Positions 37,046 through 46,090 of a stretch of DNA of 64,000 bases are shown here, piece after piece; positions within the stretch are counted from its first letter, which is position 1, and every line of letters starts with the position of its first letter. The DNA is taken from positions 101,435 through 165,434 of the forward strand of contig MEPB01000068.1 in NCBI GenBank assembly GCA_001769385.1, given 5' to 3'. The translations under genes were made by a program, and so were the position numbers. The stretch comes from Bacteroidetes bacterium RIFCSPLOWO2_12_FULL_35_15. GTDB lineage: Bacteria > Bacteroidota > Bacteroidia > 2-12-FULL-35-15. The notes under the pieces are model-generated. The model ran no database searches, had not been told where the DNA came from, and worked only from the letters and a program-made list of their open reading frames with translations.

Positions 37046-38464
37046 ATGTCTAAAATTTCTAGAAAAAAAATATTGTATTTTTCTTACCGCAGTAAAATAA
37101 AGCATAAGAAATTTATTTTAAAGGAAAAAAAAGAACATAATAGATGGGTAGGATGGTTAAAATTTTTAGATGACGCAAGAATAACTGCTTTAAAAAATGG
37201 CAATGACTATACGAGGTCTTCATATGAAAAACAGAGACACAACAGAACTTTAGGACAAAAACCATCTTTTAGTAGCACAATTAATTATATAGCTTCGATA
37301 AAAGATGCTTTCTCAGATAATCATAAATCTTCAATAGAAGATGGCTTATTTGAAATTCCTGAGATATTTTCATTGTCAGAAAATTATTCAGATAGTTTTC
37401 CATTTCTGAAACGACTCTTTTACGCTCTCTATCATCAATCTACACCAATTATCCAATTTAATTATGCTAATTGTAAAAGAATTGATATTGACGCTTCAGT
37501 TTGTATGGACATATTGCTTAGCGATTTTATTGCCTATTACAAAATGTGTCGAAAAAAAGGAAGGTCAATAAAAATAATACAAATTAGGCCTATAAATTAT
37601 TCTGCTCCCCATATTGTTAAAATTCTTTTTTCAATTGGCGCATTTGCAAATATAAAGGGTGTTACAATCAATTTTCCCGACATTATTCCTTACCCTTTAT
37701 GTAGGGCAGAAATCAGCAACCCTAAAGCTTCAGCTATCAGAGAAGTACATATTACCCAAATGGTTGATTATGTTGTGAAGAGCATGGCTAAAATGGAGAG
37801 GAATTTTACCGCGGAAGCTGAAGATAATCTTTTTAAAGTAATTGGCGAAGTTTTAATAAATGCTGAAGAACATTCAACAGGCAATCTTAGATATTCTATT
37901 GGTTGTTTTCAAGATGGGAAAATAAATGGTGAACATTTAGGTGTTTTTTATCTTGTTATTTTGAATTTCGGAAAAACTATTTACGAAAAATTTAGTGATC
38001 CGAATTGTCCAAACAAAGAAGCTGTTATTCAAATGAAGGAGCTTTCGGAAAACTATACAAAAAAGGGATTGTTTACAAAAGCTGCATTTGAAGAGCAAAC
38101 ATTATGGACATTATACGCTCTTCAAGAAGGGGTTACAAGTAAGGTTGATTGGAAAAGGGGGAATGGGTCTGTAAGATTTATTGAAAGCTTTTTTAATTTG
38201 AAAGGAGATAATTCTAAAGATAACTTTTCAAATCTTTCTATTGTTTCTGGAAATACACGTATAACATTTGACGGAACTTATCGTTTGATAGACAAAGTAA
38301 AAGGTGTAAATAAGCGAAAATATAAAATGATGACATTTAACAATACAGGTGATATTGAGGTAAAACCTGACAATAAATATGTTACCTTTGCTGAAAATTA
38401 TTTTCCTGGCACGATAATTTCGGCAAAAATCATAATAAAGGAACTTAATACAGAAACATCAAAA
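37046..38464 (+). CDS. GHKL (HATPase)-fold ATP-binding protein of the island
   Basis: About 472 aa from the ATG at 37046; the promoter at 36996-37025 excludes longer starts. A basic N-terminal segment and a STAS/receiver-like middle (about residues 140-220: TPIIQFNYANCKRIDIDASVCMDILLSDF) precede a GHKL ATPase region: N-box FKVIGEVLINAEEHS (about residues 263-277), then VILNFGKTI in place of the usual D-x-G-x-G box, and GNGSVRFIESFF as the last glycine box. The gene overlaps the next one by 4 bp. ATP-binding proteins of this type paired with DUF4325 STAS-like proteins occur in variable loci; the function is not established. No membrane segments. Confidence 0.75.
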
Positions 38465-38799
38465 TGAGCAAAATTAGTGTAATAAATTTACAAGATTTCA
38501 GAACACCCTTAAGTAGGGTTTTTACTGGAAGGGATAGAGGTATTGAGGTTAGAAATGCTTCAAAAATTGATATTCTTGAGGTTGAAAGCGATGAAATTTT
38601 GATAAAGATTCCTGAAGATATAGGTTCGATTAATCCTTCCTTTTTAGAAGAATTATTATTAAATGTTGTAACTAAACTTCAACCTGAAGTGTTTTTCAAA
38701 AAAATTCACTTTGAAAACAATGGACGGTATAAAATTACAAACGACCTCCAAGAAGCAGTTGAAAGAATTTTGAGAGAAGAAACTGCGTTAGTTCACTAA
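38464..38799 (+). CDS. STAS-like (DUF4325) protein
   Basis: A 111-aa protein matching the DUF4325 STAS-like pattern: a first strand at ISVINLQDF, a middle strand EILIKIPEDIGSINPSFLEELLLNVV and a final helix ITNDLQEAVERILREE. This is the fold of anti-sigma-factor antagonists, so it may bind the adjacent GHKL ATPase in a partner-switch pair. It overlaps the ATPase gene by 4 bp and its stop touches the next ATG. Confidence 0.75.
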   Translation: MSKISVINLQDFRTPLSRVFTGRDRGIEVRNASKIDILEVESDEILIKIPEDIGSINPSFLEELLLNVVTKLQPEVFFKKIHFENNGRYKITNDLQEAVERILREETALVH

Positions 38800-39359
38800 T
38801 GATATTGTGTTGTCTATATACACAAAGTGCTTGGTCAATATCTGATTACGCAGATTTGTCAAATATCATTATAGCTGTTGTAAATTTATCATTAGCATAT
38901 TACATTTTTATTTACCAACGAAATAAGGATAAGAATGATAAGATTGAGACGTTAACTCTTCAAGAACAAAATATTAGGTTACAATGGTTTAAAGAGCTAA
39001 TCGTTCAACCACACCTCAATGATATTAATTCGTTTTATATTCAACTTCATTCTATTGAAAACCGATTCACTAGTCGTACAATTAGTGATGATGAAAAAAT
39101 TGAAATAATTACTTTTATTAAATCAGAACAATCAAAATTAAGAAAAACTTTCGGTGATGTACTCTTAGGTGTAAACCCAAAACTTCATATTGAGGTTAAA
39201 ACTAATTTAGATAATTTAATAGATAGTATTACCAATGTAATTTTCAATGATGGCTTAAATCTCAATCATAAACCAACATTTGATAAGGAAATAGGCACAT
39301 TTATTACCTATTCAAGAAATGATTTAATTAGCAAAATATATTCGTACAAGGGCAATTAA
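38799..39359 (+). CDS. One-TM protein, third gene of the ATPase/STAS-like operon
   Basis: A 186-aa protein with one N-terminal membrane helix (YADLSNIIIAVVNLSLAYYIFIY, residues about 17-39). A soluble helical region of about 140 residues follows, with charged heptad-like stretches and no motif I recognise. The ATG overlaps the STAS-like gene stop (TAATG). The arrangement suggests a membrane effector controlled by the two upstream proteins; this is inference. Confidence 0.7.
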   Translation: MILCCLYTQSAWSISDYADLSNIIIAVVNLSLAYYIFIYQRNKDKNDKIETLTLQEQNIRLQWFKELIVQPHLNDINSFYIQLHSIENRFTSRTISDDEKIEIITFIKSEQSKLRKTFGDVLLGVNPKLHIEVKTNLDNLIDSITNVIFNDGLNLNHKPTFDKEIGTFITYSRNDLISKIYSYKGN

Positions 39360-39407
39360 TAAATAACTATTATTATTTATTCGAAACTCTGTACAATCAA
39401 AATGATT

Positions 39408-39442
39408 AACACCCTTTCAAACTAATACTTTGAAAGGGTGTT
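39408..39442 (+). terminator. Terminator of the ATPase/STAS-like/TM operon
   Basis: AACACCCTTTCAAA, loop CTAATAC, TTTGAAAGGGTGTT, then GTTTTGTT: a 14-bp perfect stem 48 bp after the third gene. Confidence 0.85.
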
Positions 39443-39658
39443 GTTTTGTTGGGATGAATGCAAATAACTCATTAATAACATGACCTTTTTCATTCTTGCA
39501 AAAGTATAAACTTATGGTACATTTGCTAAAGAAAAATAAGCCCAAAAAATTAACTAGAATGTTATAACCTTTTAATCAAAAAAATATAAGATTACTTTTA
39601 AGTATTGACATTATTGAACATTGAATTACAATGTAATAGGAAAAAACATCAAATAATT

Positions 39659-40753
39659 ATGGAAAAGATAACTGGAATATTTACACATTTTAAAGAAAGA
39701 TTTGCTAACCCATTAATCTTTTCTTTTTTTTGTTCTTGGTTAATAATCAATTGGGAAATAGTAATAGCAGTGATGTGGCACGATGCAAGACAATTAGAAA
39801 TTGAAAAATACTATTCAATATTTGAATTCCTAAAAGTTAAAATTAACAAGTGGGATTCATTGATATATCCCTTTTTTTCTGCGGTGATATATACAGTGGC
39901 AATTCCGTTTGTTAGGGTAGGGGTTACTGTATTACAAGCAGTTGCAAGTAAATTGAGTGAAAAATGGGAAATAGGGATTTTGGGTGGTAGTAAAATTAGT
40001 ATGGATAAATATTTAAGTATTCGGGAAGACTATATTAAGAGAACAAAATTGTTAGAAGAAGAAATTGAAAAGGAAAATGAGTATAAAAATAATTTTGAAA
40101 ATATTAAAACAAAAAATTTACAGCTTGAAACAGACCTAACTAGTTCAAAATTGTTAGAAAATGAAAATCAAAAGGAAATAGAAGATTTAGAAAAAAATAT
40201 TTCGGATTTAAAACCGACAATATTAAAAAATATTACATCAGCATTTGATAAAGAGGTTATCTGGCAAAATGATTTTATATTACCTGACGGCAGAGAAGGC
40301 TCTGAAATTTTCAGTAGTGTTAATGATGGATTCACCTTAAAAGATGGGAGGAAATATAAGATACAAAATATAAAATTAAGTGCCGATAAAAAAATTTTAA
40401 TCTTTGACAAAATTATTAATAATAAAGCGCATCACAATATTTTAATTTTGAATGGTGAACTTAATTATTACGGTATTGAAGATGAAAAAACAATAGTCTC
40501 TTATAAAAGGAGGGCAAAATCCTATATTGAAATTATTTCTGCGAAATATTTTTATGAAAAAAATTATATTGATGTTAAATCAAAATTGCAAAAATATGTT
40601 GATAGTAATATAACTAAAATTACTCCAACCAATAGTGAAATGGGAGGGGATCCGTTTTGGGGTAAACCAAAGATGCTAGAAATTATTTACAAAATTGATG
40701 GCAAGGAAAAAATTGTTAGAGGATTGGAGAAAGCTGAAATTACAATTGACTGA
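39659..40753 (+). CDS. Membrane coiled-coil protein with DUF3395-like C-terminus
   Basis: About 364 aa from the ATG at 39659. N-terminus: ITGIFTHFKERFANPLIFSFFCSWLIINWEIV, one membrane helix with a conserved-looking NP..FSF..SW..NW pattern; a second helix is near residue 75-95 (YPFFSAVIYTVAIPFVRVGV). A charged coiled coil runs over about residues 120-190. The C-terminal 80 residues (AKYFYEKNYIDVKSKLQKYV ... GGDPFWGKPKMLEIIYKIDGKEKIV) resemble the DUF3395 domain found at the end of DnaJC11-type proteins. Role unknown; possibly a membrane-anchored sensor or effector of the island. Confidence 0.65.
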   Translation: MEKITGIFTHFKERFANPLIFSFFCSWLIINWEIVIAVMWHDARQLEIEKYYSIFEFLKVKINKWDSLIYPFFSAVIYTVAIPFVRVGVTVLQAVASKLSEKWEIGILGGSKISMDKYLSIREDYIKRTKLLEEEIEKENEYKNNFENIKTKNLQLETDLTSSKLLENENQKEIEDLEKNISDLKPTILKNITSAFDKEVIWQNDFILPDGREGSEIFSSVNDGFTLKDGRKYKIQNIKLSADKKILIFDKIINNKAHHNILILNGELNYYGIEDEKTIVSYKRRAKSYIEIISAKYFYEKNYIDVKSKLQKYVDSNITKITPTNSEMGGDPFWGKPKMLEIIYKIDGKEKIVRGLEKAEITID

Positions 40754-40931
40754 GAAAATAATGGTTTAATATAGCTCTATTATATGCTGTCCTTAGATTC
40801 TGCATTTGCTATGTTTGCCACCGCTATATTAATTTCTATAGAAATATAATCGAAGTTCCCCCTTCAGCCTAATTTAATTTCCAGCCTCTTTTTTAAGTAA
40901 TTTTGCATTTGTATTAAAAAGCATATACACA

Positions 40932-41147
40932 ATGAATAAAAGCGAACTCCATAAAAAATACCCAATAATAGCCTCGGTGTTCGAAAAAGTGATCTGTGAG
41001 ACTAATAACGCAAAAAAACATAAGCAGTTAATACACAATTATAAAACACCTGAGCGCGGGATCAGTTTTGAAAAGATATTTGAAATACTTGATGAAAACA
41101 ATTTTATTGTAAAAGTTGAAACTCGTAAATGGTTTCAGGAATGGTAA
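40932..41147 (+). CDS. Small hypothetical protein, 71 aa
   Basis: A hydrophilic 71-aa protein (MNKSELHKKYPIIASVFEKV...), possibly helical, with a C-terminal W-F-Q-E-W. The ATG is clear, but there is no motif or family I recognise. It stands alone between the DUF3395-like gene and the convergent nuclease pair. Confidence 0.4.
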   Translation: MNKSELHKKYPIIASVFEKVICETNNAKKHKQLIHNYKTPERGISFEKIFEILDENNFIVKVETRKWFQEW

Positions 41148-41187
41148 TTGATAAAAATAGTCAATTAGTGTAGTTGATTTGTTCTAA

Positions 41188-42174
41188 TTATTTTGGATAT
41201 TTGAATAACTCAATTTTTTTATTTTTTTTGATTACGATTGTATCCCCACCCAAAGCGGATAAACCTCCTTCGATTTCACCTTTATCATATACCAAACTTA
41301 TTGGATCCATAAATGAGTATGAAACAGAGTCATAATTGTGTTTATATAATCCGTCAGTACTTTTAGGGTAATTTTTAAAAAGTTCATCATTATATTTTGG
41401 TTGCATAGAGCTAATTAAAGCCTTTTCTGCATCTAAAAATATTGTTCTTTGATCGGGCATATTCTTGCCCAACATTGAGTCAACCACATCTTCTTCAATA
41501 GACTCATCTCCGTACGTATGCATGAATATATTATCATAAAAACGAAACAGCAAAATGGCAATTTCATGAGTAGGTAGAGATCCATAAGATAAAGGATATT
41601 CAAGAGATAGAATGTCTTGTAGCTTTTCATGTCCAGTCAAGCGCTTCCATATATCTTGCTTTGTAGATTGACCTACATAATGGACTTTATATTTTGTAAA
41701 ATCATTAATATTCCCTTCTATTTCGGCAACCAAATGCCCTTTCCAATAATTTTGCAAGAATTTTTCAGGAGAAAACCATATCAAAAAATTTTCATCTAAA
41801 ATTTCTTCTTGGTAGAATTTCATACCATGGACATTACTTTTGAATGTTTTAAAATCATTATTTTCATCATTCGAGCCGAGATATATTAAAACTTCCTTTG
41901 AAGGATCAGTAGCAATATTCTCTTGAAATAATGGAACCTTGCACTTTAAAACATTTGGATTATTTATTTGCTTAATATCAAACTCCATTGCCTTTTCCTC
42001 CTCATTATTTAGGATATTGTCAAAACGCATTTCGGGGCGTTGCGCAATGATATATAAACTACTTGTTTCAATAATATTTTGAATAACAGGGTCTGTTTTA
42101 AGAATAGTAAAGTCGCGATTACACAATGGACTATATGAAAGCAGTAACTGATTCATTAAAATTTTTTGTTCCAT
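41188..42174 (-). CDS. GIY-YIG-like protein of the island
   Basis: 328 aa from the ATG at 42174, chosen because a longer start (42231) would overlap the upstream gene by 44 bp. The middle holds a divergent GIY-YIG pattern: YKVHYVGQSTKQDIWKRLTGH (Y166, V167-G168, R178, H182) and later EKALISSMQPKYND (E250, N262), the positions of the catalytic Arg and Glu in that nuclease family. The N-terminal 140 residues and the C-terminal 60 are unassigned. It is encoded 13 bp downstream of the PD-(D/E)XK-ImmA gene, on the same strand. Confidence 0.6.
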   Translation of the reverse strand: MEQKILMNQLLLSYSPLCNRDFTILKTDPVIQNIIETSSLYIIAQRPEMRFDNILNNEEEKAMEFDIKQINNPNVLKCKVPLFQENIATDPSKEVLIYLGSNDENNDFKTFKSNVHGMKFYQEEILDENFLIWFSPEKFLQNYWKGHLVAEIEGNINDFTKYKVHYVGQSTKQDIWKRLTGHEKLQDILSLEYPLSYGSLPTHEIAILLFRFYDNIFMHTYGDESIEEDVVDSMLGKNMPDQRTIFLDAEKALISSMQPKYNDELFKNYPKSTDGLYKHNYDSVSYSFMDPISLVYDKGEIEGGLSALGGDTIVIKKNKKIELFKYPK

Positions 42175-42187
42175 ATTCAAGCTTTTA

Positions 42188-43465
42188 TTATGTAAATAAT
42201 TCGTCCTTATATTCGAAAATAACTTGCCCAATAGATTTTAATCGAGATTGATCATTAATGAGTTCCATTTCCTTCAACTTGAATATTACTGAAGTTTTTG
42301 AGACATTAAAAACGTATGCTATTTTTTTAACCAATTCTCTAAAATCTTTCACATTATTATACTGATCATCCAAATAAATTACACCTCTGGATTTATTTAG
42401 ACCATCTTGGCAATTCCATACTCTTGCAAGAAAAGGAGCCTTTGGAAGTACTAATGATGAGGAAAAGCAGTTAGCTTGCCATTCAATCCAATGTCTTGGG
42501 TTTTTTAAATCATTTTTACCAGTTCTAAAATTATATTCTGAGTCTTCGAAAGCATCATATGCAGCTTGACCAATAGATAATTTCTGGTGCAACAAATAAT
42601 GTCCAAATTCATGACCTAAAATAAATAGTTCTCGATCAGTTCCCTTGATGGATGAATTAATTCCAATAATATTATTTTTTACGTCACAGGAACCTAATAA
42701 TCCTGATGCGCGATTGATATCAATAAATGAAATCCCATATTTAATACTCATATATTCAATGAGTTTCTTAGGGTTAAGGGTATATGCGGCAGAAAATATT
42801 TTAGAATCTATTTTTTCTAATTCTTCTTTTGTTATTTTTTCTATCTCATCTTTCGATAATCTATCAATATTATAACTTACTCTGGAAGTATCAATATTAG
42901 CTCTAAATGCATCATTTATTTTTTTGTCAATCAAATTTTCTATAAGCTCAACACTTTTGTCAATCTGCTCACTGGCAAACGTTTCTTTGATAATAGGCAA
43001 TTTATCAGTTTGGCTTACTCGATTGCTTTTGTGCAAAATTATTTTATAATCATCGCTGGATTCCCCTTGAATAAACATCATTCCAACAGATTCAGCAATG
43101 TTATAACCAGCCTCTTGGAGAGGAGAATTTGAAATAAAAATCCCTTTAACATTTACCCCGCTAACTTGCTGTATTTTACTAATAAAATCTTCTACTTTGC
43201 TCACTGGAACTCTTGTGGCATAATCCTTACATTCAATAATATAAATGAGAGCATATCGGGCAGCTCCGGGTGGCCAAACTTCAATAGTCAGGTCAAATTT
43301 TATATTTTTCTTTCTTTTGGGGGAATAGTATTCTTTTTTTGAAAATATTTGAAGGCAAGGGGCTAAATGTCCTAGCTGTTCTTCCTCGATCACTTTTTTA
43401 ATTATATCAAGCGACTTTGATTCGAATTCATCTCCAATTTTAGTCGTATTTAATTTTGTGGTCAA
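42188..43465 (-). CDS. PD-(D/E)XK nuclease fused to ImmA/IrrE-type metallopeptidase
   Basis: A 425-aa protein. Residues about 10-130 form a restriction-endonuclease-like (Mrr-like) domain: GDEFESKSLDIIKKVI, D58 (KFDLTIEVW) and E78-C79-K80 (YIIECKDYA). Residues about 230-400 form an ImmA/IrrE peptidase with the zinc motif H285-E-F-G-H289 (ILGHEFGHYLLH) and the third ligand E328 in EWQANCFSSSLVLP. ImmA peptidases cleave repressors of mobile elements. The fusion links nuclease and protease in one chain and is followed by the GIY-YIG-like gene, suggesting a two-gene conflict system. Confidence 0.78.
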   Translation of the reverse strand: MTTKLNTTKIGDEFESKSLDIIKKVIEEEQLGHLAPCLQIFSKKEYYSPKRKKNIKFDLTIEVWPPGAARYALIYIIECKDYATRVPVSKVEDFISKIQQVSGVNVKGIFISNSPLQEAGYNIAESVGMMFIQGESSDDYKIILHKSNRVSQTDKLPIIKETFASEQIDKSVELIENLIDKKINDAFRANIDTSRVSYNIDRLSKDEIEKITKEELEKIDSKIFSAAYTLNPKKLIEYMSIKYGISFIDINRASGLLGSCDVKNNIIGINSSIKGTDRELFILGHEFGHYLLHQKLSIGQAAYDAFEDSEYNFRTGKNDLKNPRHWIEWQANCFSSSLVLPKAPFLARVWNCQDGLNKSRGVIYLDDQYNNVKDFRELVKKIAYVFNVSKTSVIFKLKEMELINDQSRLKSIGQVIFEYKDELFT

Positions 43466-43579
43466 ATTTTTCGAATTTTTATTCTAGTTCCTCTTGTTTT
43501 TTTTCATAAAACTAAACAATAAAATAATTAATTTATAATAATACTAAAATCCTTAGCAAAGTTTTGGAATTACAATATG

Positions 43580-43587
43580 TAATTTTG
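43580..43587 (+). promoter_or_regulatory. Possible -7 box for the 52-aa ORF
   Basis: TAATTTTG matches TAnnTTTG, only 7 bp before the ATG at 43594, so the transcript would be nearly leaderless; the -33 region is not convincing. Confidence 0.3.
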
Positions 43588-43593
43588 TTTCAA

Positions 43594-43752
43594 ATGACTA
43601 AAGTAGTTAAAGAAATAAAAATAACAGTTGAGTATCATTTACAGGATACTTCACATGGGAGCAATAATTTTAGGAATTTGCAAGAATTGAAAATCTGGTT
43701 AGATAAACATCCTGAACTTGCAAAGGAATTAGGGTATATTCCAAAAAAATAA
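43594..43752 (+). CDS. Small hypothetical protein, 52 aa
   Basis: MTKVVKEIKITVEYHLQDTS... The start at 43594 is preferred over 43564 because the latter lies inside the promoter-like stretch. A short strand-helix protein with LQELKIWLDKHPELAKELGY at the end. It lies divergently from the PD-(D/E)XK-ImmA gene (gap of about 130 bp) and may regulate it or be an antitoxin; there is no family I recognise. Confidence 0.4.
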   Translation: MTKVVKEIKITVEYHLQDTSHGSNNFRNLQELKIWLDKHPELAKELGYIPKK

Positions 43753-43921
43753 TTCTATTACTACCTTACTGTATTACAAAATATGAAAAATATTTGCGTG
43801 TGCAGATTACATCAATAACACCTCAACATGGGCGGGGCATTACTGAAACCGGAAACTCGTTCCAATAGACCGTGTACCAATGAAAACAATCGTTTTTTGA
43901 TTTCAGATTCTACCGATTATA

Positions 43922-45559
43922 TTAACCATGTCGAACACCATTGTCGAATGGGATGTTTTTTAATTCTAAAAAGGCTTTGAAATTTTTAAAACAATCCTTG
44001 TCATTATACGATTTAAGGATAGCTTGTAAAAGCTCAACCTTCTCTTCATTTACAACTTTAAACTCTTTATATAAAAGATGTAGATCATCCTTTTTAACAG
44101 TAATATAATATTCATCTTCATAATAGCTTCTTCTTCCCATTTCTCCATATTCAACTGTTAATCCTTCTTCGTTAAAATAAGCACAACTATCTAAATACAC
44201 ATCATTTCCTCTGTCTTCAAATAAATTAATTCGAAAGGGATCAACAGGTACAGGGGTTATTTTTATTGGCTCTTCAAAAAGAATATTATCAGGTGTATCA
44301 AAAAAATTGAAAGGGTTTTCTATAATTTCATTAGTTTCATCAACTTTGTTCAATGGTTCCTCTGATAATGTTAGGGTCATAGCTCGGAAATCTGTTTTTA
44401 TTTTTAATGAATGTGTCTGGCATTTTATTTCAGGTGCTGTTCCTATACTACCAATCATATATTTCCATTTTCCTAAACCGAAACGGAATATTTTATTATT
44501 AATTACAAAAACAATTACCTTTTTAAAACCCAAATCACCATTAGTGTCACTAACTTTCGTATGAATAACAATGCCTCGCCAAATGATTGATTTTTTATGG
44601 AAAAAGGGCTGTTTGTTCCATGCAATACACACACTGCTCTGATCTATTTTAGTCCATTCCTCACTATTACGCACCTCAACTATTGGATATAGCTTTTCAG
44701 GTTCTATGTTTTTAATTATTTCCCCCTCCGGTTTACTATTTTCCTCGAAGTCTTCCGTTTTTACGGATGGCTTCTTCCAGGATTGAACCGCGAATTGACC
44801 CACTTTGCTCGTGTCCTCTTTGAATTCGTGCCCTGTGATCTCTCGCCATATCCGCGAAAATTCGCCCTCTTTCCGCTGATTCGATGTAGCTGAACTGGAT
44901 TGCTGCAATGCCGTATCCCCTGTACGCCATTTTATCTTCGCAACTTTTGATTGATAATATTCTTTCATGAACTCCTGTTGTGAAATTTTTTTTTCTTGTA
45001 AGATTGCTACTAGGTGCAGTTCATAAAGCTGAGTTATCGATTTGTACCCAGTTTTGATAAATTCCGCATCATTATATAATTTGTTCAACTCGTTATCTTT
45101 TTTTGATAATTCAATAGCTAAACTCAAATCCTCTATAGCACCTTCAAAATCAGCAATGCAATGTTTTGAATTGCCTCTACCAAAATAAAGATTTGCATCG
45201 TTTTTGCAGCGACAAATCGAATTGTCAAAGTCTTGAATTGAATCATAATGAAAATCCATTTCTTGCAAACAAAATGCACGGTCAGCAGATGCTTCATGTA
45301 CACCATATTCAATCGCTAAATCAAAAAGTAATAATGCTATACTAACTTTGCGTTCCTTATCATCTTTGGAATAAAATATTTTTCGGGCTTTATGGTACGC
45401 TTCTAGTCCATCATAAAAATCGGATGTTTTTTGTGGTTTGTATTCTTGGTTTCCCTGATCTGAATAATCATTTTTAAAGATCAGATTGTAAAGTTTGAAC
45501 AGAAAATCTTTGATCCTGTTTGACTGTTGCTCCGGTTGTTTTTTTTGTTCTGTTTTCAT
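43922..45559 (-). CDS. TPR-like protein of unknown function, 545 aa
   Basis: The N-terminal third has tetratricopeptide-like helices (residues about 55-170, including ADRAFCLQEMDFHYDSIQDFDNSI and CIADFEGAIEDLSLAIELS). A charged linker (about 210-290) and a beta-rich C-terminal region (about 300-470) follow, with SSVCIAWNKQPFFHKKSIIWRGIV. I do not recognise the C-terminal part. No signal peptide or membrane segment. It is the last of a group of minus-strand genes with 45768 and 46091, all without obvious phage homology. Confidence 0.55.
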   Translation of the reverse strand: MKTEQKKQPEQQSNRIKDFLFKLYNLIFKNDYSDQGNQEYKPQKTSDFYDGLEAYHKARKIFYSKDDKERKVSIALLLFDLAIEYGVHEASADRAFCLQEMDFHYDSIQDFDNSICRCKNDANLYFGRGNSKHCIADFEGAIEDLSLAIELSKKDNELNKLYNDAEFIKTGYKSITQLYELHLVAILQEKKISQQEFMKEYYQSKVAKIKWRTGDTALQQSSSATSNQRKEGEFSRIWREITGHEFKEDTSKVGQFAVQSWKKPSVKTEDFEENSKPEGEIIKNIEPEKLYPIVEVRNSEEWTKIDQSSVCIAWNKQPFFHKKSIIWRGIVIHTKVSDTNGDLGFKKVIVFVINNKIFRFGLGKWKYMIGSIGTAPEIKCQTHSLKIKTDFRAMTLTLSEEPLNKVDETNEIIENPFNFFDTPDNILFEEPIKITPVPVDPFRINLFEDRGNDVYLDSCAYFNEEGLTVEYGEMGRRSYYEDEYYITVKKDDLHLLYKEFKVVNEEKVELLQAILKSYNDKDCFKNFKAFLELKNIPFDNGVRHG

Positions 45560-45767
45560 TGTGTAATAATTTTAGGATTAATACTAAATTCATTACATCG
45601 AGAAAAATTGATTGGGAATTTTGCGATTTATTTTGACTGCAAGTCCTCATCGTTTTCACCACCGTAGTCTCGCGACTCGGTTGGTTTCACATTAAAGTGA
45701 ATCTTGATGTTGGTACAAAGGTAATGAAAATTTAAATTCGACTTTTAATTTTGGTGACATGATACTA

Positions 45768-46070
45768 TTATTGTGACTTTTTTGTGATTCCCTCTCTGTC
45801 TTTCTTTTTAAATGCCGGTAAAATAATTTCTGATCGATCTATCATTTCAGCTACTTTTCGAAGTACACTTCTTTTAAAACGAAATCCACTACCTCTTGGA
45901 TATTTTGTGATGTAGTGATTATCTACCAACCATTTTAATTGTTCGTGTTGTCCGATTCCGAGAATCACTTGAGCTTGCTGTGAATTACAATAATCCGACA
46001 AATCTTCTTCCAATTTATGATTGATCGCTTTCAGCGTTTTTAATAATTCTAGTTCAGTTTCTGATGACAT
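45768..46070 (-). CDS. Excisionase/MerR-like small DNA-binding protein
   Basis: A 100-aa protein. The middle (QVILGIGQHEQLKWLVDNHYITKYPRGSGFRFKRSVLRKVAEMI) has the winged-helix pattern of MerR/excisionase-type HTH proteins (helix, turn, helix, wing GSGFRFKR). The C-terminal tail is basic. It lies 20 bp after the TPR gene at 46091 and is probably cotranscribed. Target unknown. Confidence 0.5.
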   Translation of the reverse strand: MSSETELELLKTLKAINHKLEEDLSDYCNSQQAQVILGIGQHEQLKWLVDNHYITKYPRGSGFRFKRSVLRKVAEMIDRSEIILPAFKKKDREGITKKSQ

Positions 46071-46090
46071 GGCAGGACGATTTTTATTTT

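Noticed and set aside
45660..45700. tRNA-like sequence near 45670
   Set aside because: A GTAGTCTCGCGACTCGG stretch looks superficially structured, but I could not fold a cloverleaf.
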